Source of the DNA: Bryum argenteum
Taxonomy: Eukaryota > Streptophyta > Bryopsida > Bryales > Bryaceae
NCBI GenBank assembly: GCA_037043015.1
Contig: CM073330.1
Coordinates: 5,171,263-5,235,262, forward strand
Direction: 5' to 3'
Length of the DNA: 64,000 bases
Positions 56,330-64,000 of this stretch are shown here, piece by piece (position 1 is the stretch's first letter; each line of letters opens with the position of its first letter). The notes under the pieces are model-generated. The model was given only the letters and a program-made list of their open reading frames with translations, made no database searches and was not told where the DNA came from. A program made the position numbers and the translations under genes.

Positions 56330-58100
56330 GGCCCTTATTTAAATTATGATCTTGTTTTCTATTATTTTTTTACAACAATGAGTTTTGTGTACCTCACCTC
56401 ATAGCTTCTTTCTATATAATTTTGTAAATCTTAAACGATTGTGTGATGAGTTGAAGATTTAAAGGTAAGCCTATTGAGCAACTCATTCTCAAGTGACGTT
56501 AGAGGGTCAACTACGTATGGATTTGTATTGCTTAATCCACTAGTCTATTGCCCCCATTATTTTAGATTTTATTGCCAATTTTTTAGTCAAATTCATAGGT
56601 CTTTAAACCCCCGTGATGAAAAAGTTGAATTTTTTGTAAAACTTCTCGTATTGCTCAAAATTTTATGATTTTTCCAAAGTTGTCGAAAATTTGATGTAAT
56701 ACAAAACAACTTCCTAAAATATTCATTCAATAGTGAATCTCAATGAAATCATAAAAACAATATCTAGAATGTATAGTATAATATAAGATCTATAGAAGGT
56801 ATTTTTGCAAGCCAATTGAAAAAGTTCAAAACTTGCGAGTCTCAAAGTCAAACAGATGTTTGAAAACATAGATTGAACATAAAATAAAATCCCTTTACAA
56901 TTGTGATATCACACTTCCAAACTATTTGGTTGTGCTTTCTTGCTAGTTTGTGCAATTTGGAAAATGGTATCGTCACAAAGCATGGACGTGATGATAGCGT
57001 GCATGTTGCTTCTTTTGTTTGTGGTGGAAGTTGTTGCCACACGGAATCCGATAGAAGCACCGCTCAGATGGCTTTTAACTTTCTTCATTATTTTTGTGGT
57101 TACATCAGTGTTGTATGCAAGTGGTTGCACCTTGAAGAGTATATTGGTAAGTGGTTCTAATTGCGGGTGGTTCAAACTAGATTTTGTGAATAGGGGGACT
57201 AATTTAGATTGTTTGTTGTTTTGATTTTGAAGGACCAAGGATCCAATAAACAATGGTACGGAATTTAGTTGTCCCAATTGCTAGTAATTGGAAGAAATGA
57301 AGGACACTTACATAGGATTAATTAGTGCTTTGGATGATAATATGGTAGCCTATATCTACCTTTTTTAGAGCACTTATTTAAAATTTTAAAATTTTCAAGT
57401 ATAAAAAATTCAATATTTGTAAATTGTGTGGTCTCCAACTCTTGTATCTAGATGAGTAGTTCTACTCATTGTCTCATGGATTTATTCCAAATTTCAATCA
57501 TTCTCATTTTGTTATTGCTTTGCATCAACTTTGATGTACCTACCAATAAGTGCAAACTAGTTGTTGGGCTTTATATTAAGGTTTGTTTTCTTTAAAAAAC
57601 TTTACAAAGTATGCTTAGCCAGGACAAATGTTGCACAAACAGTCTATTTCCAAACACACTTATCTTATTTTGCTTTTCTATTAGATGCAATAAAATACAA
57701 AAAGGATTGTCAACCTTCTCAACCTTGCTCTATAACTTTTCATATGTTCGAGCAAAACATTGTATTAAAAAGTCTTAAGAAATCTCTTATAACCTAACTT
57801 AACGATTTTATGATTTACAATTACGATAGCTCTTCAAAAAACGAAATAGCAACTAGATTATGTCTAAAACTCCCTCAACATTCCCTTGGAGAGAGGCAAC
57901 CGCCTTCAGTGAAACCAAGATCATGATACAAACTTCCTCAGGGTTTATAGAAACATGAACAACTATACATTACTCTTCCTCTTCAGGCATAGCAAGAAAG
58001 AACCAAGTCAATGAAACTATCATTCACAAGGCACTTTTATATAAATAACAACTATCATATGCTCTTTTAAGGAAAAGAGGGGGAAAAGCGAAACATTCAA
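56330..58100. other. Intergenic region, no gene supported
   Basis: Overlapping open frames at 56903-57224 on both strands reflect locally balanced composition. One plus frame is hydrophobic (contains MLLLLFVVEVVATRNP) and could encode a membrane segment, but no family or splice partner is visible. Confidence 0.35.
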
Positions 58101-59780
58101 ATCATGTCCGTCGTCGCCTTTTGGTCAGTCTAGCGCGATTTCTGCAGACACCTCCAATAAAAAGCAAAGCCATGGGACCGGGACTATGGCTATTCAATCT
58201 TATCGTTGCATCATGATGACGAACTACCGACGATCTTCGCAAATTCGGGAAGACGATGACCGATTTCATGGAATCAAGTTTTTTCGGTACCAAACCGGAG
58301 TCATTGCCTCATTGGAAGCAGATTTCGAGGCGCTGACGCACTCTTGCACGAGTTTCAGTGCAGGCGCTTTTTGCTGTTTCAATTCTTTAATTGCAAAACA
58401 CTGCGACCGAGGTGAGCAAGTTTCGGTGAAGGCTGAAAGTATCTTGGCATCAAGAATCGAACTATAGATGTGAGAGTTGTCGTTTTCCAATCGATACACG
58501 TGATTGATAGCCCGGAGCCGCTTCTGAGTTTTTTGATTTGGTCCTGAAGGACGACGGATTGAATATTTCGAGCACCGGGTTGAGAATTGTACTTCTTGAC
58601 TTGACGGCCATTTATGAGGTGAAGATTCTTGGTTCTAAAGTTAGTATGAGATTCGTAAGTCGGTTGATTTGAATAAGTTTCACATCATCTTCCGCCTGTA
58701 ATTTCGGAGTTGATCTTTTTTGGTTTGATGTCAGTAAGCAGATGGAGAGCGTGGTCTTAGCTTGACGTTTCTGAGGTACAATATTCGAGTGAAGAAGACA
58801 TGGTGGGAGTCTTGGCGAAGTCCGGCCGCGGACGTGCTACATCGCTTCGCTCGAAGTACTTCTTGGTTAGTCGTGAACATCATCCTTCTGGTGCTTTAAT
58901 ATGTGATTTTTGTGGTACCTTTTTCAACGGGCTAGATGCAGGAGTAGATGTTTGTGCTGTACCTGACTTCATCTTCTTTCCTTAATGAACGAATGCGGTA
59001 GAGTACACCTCATATCTCACCTCTCATCTCTGGTCCGGATAACGAGTTTCGAAGTCTAACTGGTGGTAGCAAATCAGTGAAGGAAAGCGGGAATATGTGA
59101 GCCGATATGAGTTGACTTGTCTCGATTTCGTTTGATACGCTCGTGTAGGTACAGATATCAATGTGTTGAGATAGGCTTAATTGGTTAATCAAGATAACGA
59201 CTAGGTTCTTTGAAGTGAGGAGAATATTCAAATACGAGCAGGTCTGATAGCATGTTTTAGGTGTGTTTTATTCAAGGTGCGCGGGTCGATATGAGTATAT
59301 TAGAGAATTTCCTTTCCGTTTCAGCGTCTTCCTTGCTCGAGACCTGCTCTTATAATGACTTCATATCTTTTCTGGAATTTAGTATATCTGACAGCTCCCC
59401 GTTAGCTCCAGCAGATAGTCGTCCTGCCTACTGAAGCTGTGCTGACTAAGCTCAATACACCTGCGGAGAACGGTTGACGCTGCAGTTGCGCACTTCTTTG
59501 GCAGCGTGCACACTGACGGTGGGGAGTTGTTTTGCAATGCACTTGTGAGCATGTGGTTCTTTAGTTCGTCTAGTGTTGTGGTAGTGTACTCTGAGCTGAA
59601 AGCCCCGCTAATGACTAGTACACTTCCAAAGATCACGATATCTGATAACCGAACTCACTGTCAATTGACGTCCCGTTGCCGAGGCATGATTGCCTCTTGG
59701 TATGCGATTGCCGTCAGAGACCGATGAATACTACGATCGACACACAAACTGACACGGCATGGCATTATCAATGTGCAGGA
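58101..59780. other. Possible exon(s) of unknown gene, mostly unassigned
   Basis: A minus-strand frame from about 58560 to 58266 reads like a helical exon (contains QKTQKRLRAINHVYRLEND and CFAIKELKQQKAPALKL) but has no start or clear splice chain. Its antisense frame at 58186-58467 is also open. Other short frames at 58800-58985 and 59636-59379 are not supported. The right end presumably holds the promoter and leader of the gene starting at 59794. Confidence 0.35.
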
Positions 59781-59793
59781 AGATAGAGCTGGG

Positions 59794-60245
59794 ATGAAGA
59801 GGATTAGTCCTGCAGCTGCACTACAGAGTGAAGGGCATTTCGACTTCTTTCTACCTGTGGACGCGATGGATGAGCCCTTCGAGTTTGATCAACCTGTTCA
59901 GTGTCCGTCACCGGAGTCAAGTATCACGGAGGTAAGTTTGAAGTCATTTGCGTGTTGCCCACATGATGTTTAAATTTTATCTGCTCTCATCTTTTCTCGC
60001 TGTTTGTGATATTATTGGTAAAAAATTGTTCTGAGAACTGAACTTTATTTCAACTGCAGGACGGTATAATATGGAGGGCGAAGATGCTTGGAAACGTACG
60101 ACGTAGAAATGAAGTCTGGCGTGCATCAATCGAGCACGAGTCTGTTTCCCGTGGAATGTTCAGCCCAAACAAACACACCTTGAGGCATTTTCTTTCAGTA
60201 CCAGACAGTGCTCCTGTAGACGAGCACAGAAAATCGCTTGGGTGA
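59794..60245 (+). CDS. Small two-exon protein of unknown function, 107 aa
   Basis: Exon 1 59794-59931 (MKRISPAAALQSEGHFDFF...) and exon 2 60060-60245 join in phase 0 with donor GAG|GTAAGT and acceptor CTGCAG|G. An acceptor-like TGTGCAG just before 59778 suggests a leader intron. The first exon is acidic (PVDAMDEPFEFDQPVQCPSP). The second is basic (IIWRAKMLGNVRRRNEVWRAS) and ends HRKSLG. The PEF..PVQCPSPE / DG.IW... layout recalls small uncharacterised plant proteins, but I cannot name a family. The clean splice pair and balanced composition argue for a real gene. Confidence 0.6.
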
Positions 60246-60686
60246 ATTCAAACCTTATCAGAGCCTTCGGTCTCTTGAGGTGCAGGTCGCATAGATGCAT
60301 TTGTACATTAACCTTCTCATCTTTTCAAGTTTCAGTTCAGCAGTTAGTGTAGTGCAAAGCCTTTCATGTCAGAAAGGTATAATCAGAATCTAGTACCAGC
60401 ACTTAAGTAGTCTTCAATTCCAGTTTACTCTGCTTAGAAGCAAATTGTAAACTACTAGTAAATGTCTAGATCTCCGCTTAATGCAAGCCAGAATTTCTTA
60501 TTTGTCAGAATTTCCTCGGCAACATCTTTATTTCTATCAACTAACATGATATGTGATGAAGATCGTAATGAGACTCTGCAGTTGAGCTGAAACAATTGGG
60601 ACAAAAACTAATATCGCACATCTTACAGTGATAAGCGAGCCGTAATTTACATATGCCAACAGTGTTGAAAGATGATGTGGACCAGC

Positions 60687-62416
60687 TTAAGCTCTACGGT
60701 ACTCATCTCCACAATCTCCAATCATGTCTTGCAAGTCTCTTCCTCGACTCTGAACACTCTGTATTCTAGCGTAATCATCCTCATCCAGCTGAAACCTGAA
60801 AATTGCTTGCGAATCTCTGATGTGCTCTTTGAGCCCTAATCTGACTCCGATCATAGAGCCTGCCACCGCAGGTTGGTCGAGAATGTATTTCACAGCGACG
60901 GTGGCCATGGACACGCCATGCTTGTTCGATACCTTTTTCACCTCGCGTAGAAGCTCCTGAAACAGTTTCCATCCACCCCAAGCGTCCACCATCCGCTTGT
61001 ACTTATTCAGGGAAGGAGTGTCCAGAGCTGGACCAGCGAAGGGCACTGAGATGTTGGCATCCAAAAACTTTTCAGACAACAAGCCGCCCATCACGGTACC
61101 ATACGTGATAAGCTTCACTCCCATCGTGTTGCAAAGATCCGCCATGTGGGTCTGTGGACGCATGTCCACCAGAGAATGCTGCACCTGGTTGCTCACGATC
61201 GGGATCTGATTCTCTAGAATAATCTGCAACCGCTTTGTGTCGAAGTTGGTTAACGCCAGCGTCTTGATCTTGCCCTCCTCTTTCAAATCTGTCATGTGTT
61301 TCAACGCATCCAGATAGCCTTTGTTTTCGTAATCCCACCAGTGGAACTGAAGCATGTCCAGGGATTTCACATCCATGCGTTTCCGGGAGATGTCTATGTT
61401 GGACTCTACGTAAGCTCGCGTCATCTTCACTGGCGGTGGCACCCATTTAGTTAGCCCCCTCAGTTTCGACGCAGGCTCGTCTCCCCGCTCTCGCCTCACT
61501 CTGTTGATGAAGATTCCGTATAAGTCCTCCGCTGGCCCGTCTGCAACATCGTCAACAACCAAGACCATGAGCACATCCAACCATTCGCAACGAGCCGAGA
61601 TCAAAGCCCGAAGCCAAGGAATCAATCAGATGCAACAAGCTTCTGTACAAGAATCAAACACCTGGAATTGGTACCACCCTTCCACCCGTATTACAACTCT
61701 ACCTCCTCTGAATCTACCATCCTGATTAATCATCTCAAACCTCAAAGTTCAATCCAAAGCCACCGGTTAAAGTTTCCTGTCCACCGAAGTAAGGTAGAAC
61801 AATGATCCATGGAACATTCTTTTCGCCCACTTTGATGTTCAACTGCCATCAAGCAGATCTTTCCTTTCTAGGGGTCGATACAAATAGTTGCAAAAGAGCT
61901 ACTCCTCTGTCCCATTTAGTCGACAACCATACTATAATTCAATCACTTTTGAATCTTTCTGTACCAGTTATGAAAAGCCTTTACAACATTCTGTTTCTTA
62001 TTTTGTAACCTTTGTGTGGTGTAGGTGAATTGAACAATTGAAGATACAGAATGGGCTCCATAGCCAGAACTATCACTGCAAGAAACAGAATCGAAGGGTG
62101 GCTTACAATGATCGGCCATGTCGAAAGTATCGAATCCAGAGTCAACATAGCGCATCATGGCGTCGACAGCATCGTCGCGATCAATTTTGCCCCACCCTCC
62201 ACTAGTCTGCCACATTCCATTGATCACACGACAAATCTCCAGCTGATCGTCGCCACTGGAAACCACAGCGCGGTTTGATTGCTGCTCGACATTTGCAGCA
62301 GCAGTAATAGTGCCTAATCTCCTCCTGAAGCTACTGCCGGCGCTCCGTTGCACCATTTTCGCTCCTGAGAACACCGCCACGGGATGGTGCGACCATAAAG
62401 TCGAGGCCGACGCCAT
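60687..62416 (-). CDS. Aldo-keto reductase, probable plastid form
   Basis: Exon 1 62416-62107 and exon 2 61540-60687 join within the Tyr codon of DMADHYGPAEDLYG and give 387 residues. The fold family is the (beta/alpha)8 NAD(P)H-dependent aldo-keto reductase. The tetrad is visible as Asp in DTFDMAD, Tyr in HYGPAE, Lys in RGLTKWVPP and His in LDMLQFHWWD. The first 60 or so residues are rich in Ser/Ala/Arg with few acids (MASASTLWSHHPVAVFSG), like a chloroplast transit peptide. The intron is 566 bp. Such proteins in plants reduce carbonyl substrates, including pyridoxal or detoxification targets; the substrate here cannot be read from sequence. The gene appears intact. Confidence 0.92.
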
Positions 62417-62429
62417 GGCGACGAGGATA

Positions 62430-63612
62430 TCAAACCCAGATTTCAACCAAGATTGAACTAATAGCTATGGCGAAGTGAAAAGCAAACCCGGATTTCTATC
62501 GAATCATTAGGTCTTGTGTGAGCTCAATGCGGATTCGAAATATGTCTGGAGGTCATGGAATGGGATTGCATGCGCGGCAGGAAAGCGTGTTGAGGATAGA
62601 ATCACGTGGATAGTGGTGGGCTTCTCCATCGGATCTGGACTTAGCGGGCACTTTAAACTGCCGAGGATGACAACATTCGGGACTCTGCATGAAATGTTGG
62701 AAGTTGGGGTGTGCGCAATGACATTAGTGATGGAAAATTTTTATCACTAGATTCTACTTGTGGAGAAGGTAATAACATGAGAGCAACTTTGGCTTATTTG
62801 GAGGCTTGCCCAAGTGTTCATTTGTATTCAGAAGTTTTACTAACTCTTTTTGTATTTAGAAGTTCAAAAACATTGTTAGAATCATTTTGCATTGTATTGG
62901 TGATACATTCTTGCAAGTAAACACCATGTTTGATGAATTTTACAATCATAAAAATTTGGGAGCAAAAACCTAAGATAAGCAAAATAATGAGAAGAAGATG
63001 CACAGTACAAATTGTTAGATATGAAGATTTTGGTATTTATCTAAAATGTATGCATGATAAGGATTTTGATTGAGTTGATTAGAATTGTTAGCACTTGTAG
63101 TTTTTCCAATTTATCGAAAATGGTGTTAAAAGCAAAATATTGTATTCATATTGTTGCTATGTAGGTAATATTTACTTGTTATAGGGGTTTCATTTCAAAA
63201 TCTCAAAAATAGGGGATTGAAGATTATATATTAGCATAGAATATATCCTCTCGGCAATTGTTGCTGTTGATTGCAAATTGAATATCCTTATAGCAAATCT
63301 CTCCCAAACCCAATTGTGCTTTAAAGCGCATGACTCATAGTCAATGATTTTCGCAAGTGTTGGTTGGACGGATGTGATTCCAACTAAACGGGGACAACAA
63401 GAGATGTGTATGTGGGAAAGTTATTGCAGAATTGGAGGCTATTTTGCAAAATACAAGTAGAAGACTATAACCATAGTCGACTACATTGAGAAAATAATTG
63501 CACAAGTGAGAGCCAAGCCTCACCACTAAAAGCGGGACAATAGGGCACTTGCATCTCCCTTAACCACGAGCTTCATGGATTGAAAAATGAAAAGAGAGAC
63601 ATGCCTCCACAT
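62430..63612. other. Intergenic region 5' of the aldo-keto reductase
   Basis: It contains the presumed promoter of the reductase gene and then AT-rich DNA without supported genes. Confidence 0.45.
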
Positions 63613-63616
63613 TTAA

Positions 63617-64000
63617 CCCCTAAACTACCAAGGCCTCCGATTAGGAGATTTGCGATTTCGGGCAGCCTAAGTTAAGATGTTAAAAGTAATATTTTGCCTA
63701 AAATTTTTACTGGATGTTCCCTATACTACAAGGTGTATGTGGGAAAATTTGCAAAGTCAAACTCCACCTATGGAGTTCTCAAACGCAAATTTTGGTTTTC
63801 AGCCTTGGGGCGGCCAGAAAAAAACTTTTTATTTTTACCTTATTTTTAATTTTTTTTTAAAAAATCTTTTCTTGATTGACTTTGTACTAAGGTTTCCAAG
63901 TGACCCAAGTTGAAACTTTTACCAATCCTACAAGGGCACCCTTCAAAAATTACAAGAGCTAGATTCAAAGTTTTCTTTCGGATATTTCCATTTTTTCTTT
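63617..64000 (+). mobile_element. Left end of a TTAA-type element running off the window
   Basis: TTAA (63613-63616) + ccccctaaact-type end (ccccTAAACTACCAAGG). The following 150 bp are homologous to 55565-55756. A T-rich tract at 63820-63870 lies where the (TTTTTC)n tract lies in the other copy. The right end is beyond the window. Confidence 0.55.

Noticed and set aside
55683-56330. 215- and 185-residue Phe/Ser and Phe/Leu open frames
   Set aside because: Pure translation of the (TTTTTC)n tract; no start context or non-repeat coding sequence.
56903-57224. Hydrophobic ORF as a membrane protein
   Set aside because: Overlaps equally long frames in the other phase and strand; no homology cue.

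Overview
The window looks like nuclear DNA of a seed-free land plant, most likely a bryophyte or a similar lineage with swimming sperm. The genes have plant-type GT-AG introns, the intergenic DNA is AT-rich, and a Ty3/Gypsy element has a plant-type tRNA-Asp-like primer site. A SAS-6 centriole gene is present; SAS-6 is known from plants with flagellated sperm and is absent from flowering plants. The species cannot be named from sequence alone.

Host genes. (1) SAS-6 lies on the minus strand from about 3830 off the left edge, in at least 14 exons. (2) A small plus-strand gene at 6920-7810 has three exons and encodes two CW zinc fingers in tandem. (3) Ribosomal protein L27a (uL15) is a two-exon minus-strand gene at 11664-10374. 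(4) Pyroglutamyl-peptidase I is a plus-strand gene at 44138-45847, with a 5'-leader intron full of degenerate repeats. (5) A two-exon plus-strand gene at 59794-60245 encodes a 107-residue protein of unknown function. (6) A plastid-type aldo-keto reductase is a two-exon minus-strand gene at 62416-60687. Partly resolved minus-strand coding remnants lie at 17.3-20.2 kb and 37.2-38.1 kb.

Between the CW gene and RPL27a (7.8-9.7 kb) is a patchwork. It holds a second copy of the CW gene's last intron and exon, and minus-strand fragments of alanine aminotransferase, sucrose synthase and RPL27a.

Mobile DNA fills most of the rest. A 14.2-kb Athila/Tat-like Ty3/Gypsy element (20992-35153) sits in a satellite with units of about 190-205 bp. 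It has two 795-bp LTRs and a 5-bp target duplication. Its pol frame has four in-frame stops, its gag is split by a SINE-like insert, and its 3' third carries a coiled-coil reading frame plus 19 exact copies of the palindrome GACTATAGTC. A Tc1-type DD34E element (40854-42520) and a piggyBac element (50070-54859) have recognisable ends and broken transposase frames. Small elements bounded by TTAA and CCCCTAAAC-type inverted ends lie at 12.8, 47.5, 48.8 and probably 55.5 and 63.6 kb. A (TTTTTC)n tract of about 535 bp lies at 55.8-56.3 kb.

The genes do not form a pathway. The window is gene islands separated by transposons and repeats. The most unusual structures are the GACTATAGTC field inside the retroelement, the tandem-CW gene with its orphan exon copy, and the gene-fragment patchwork.
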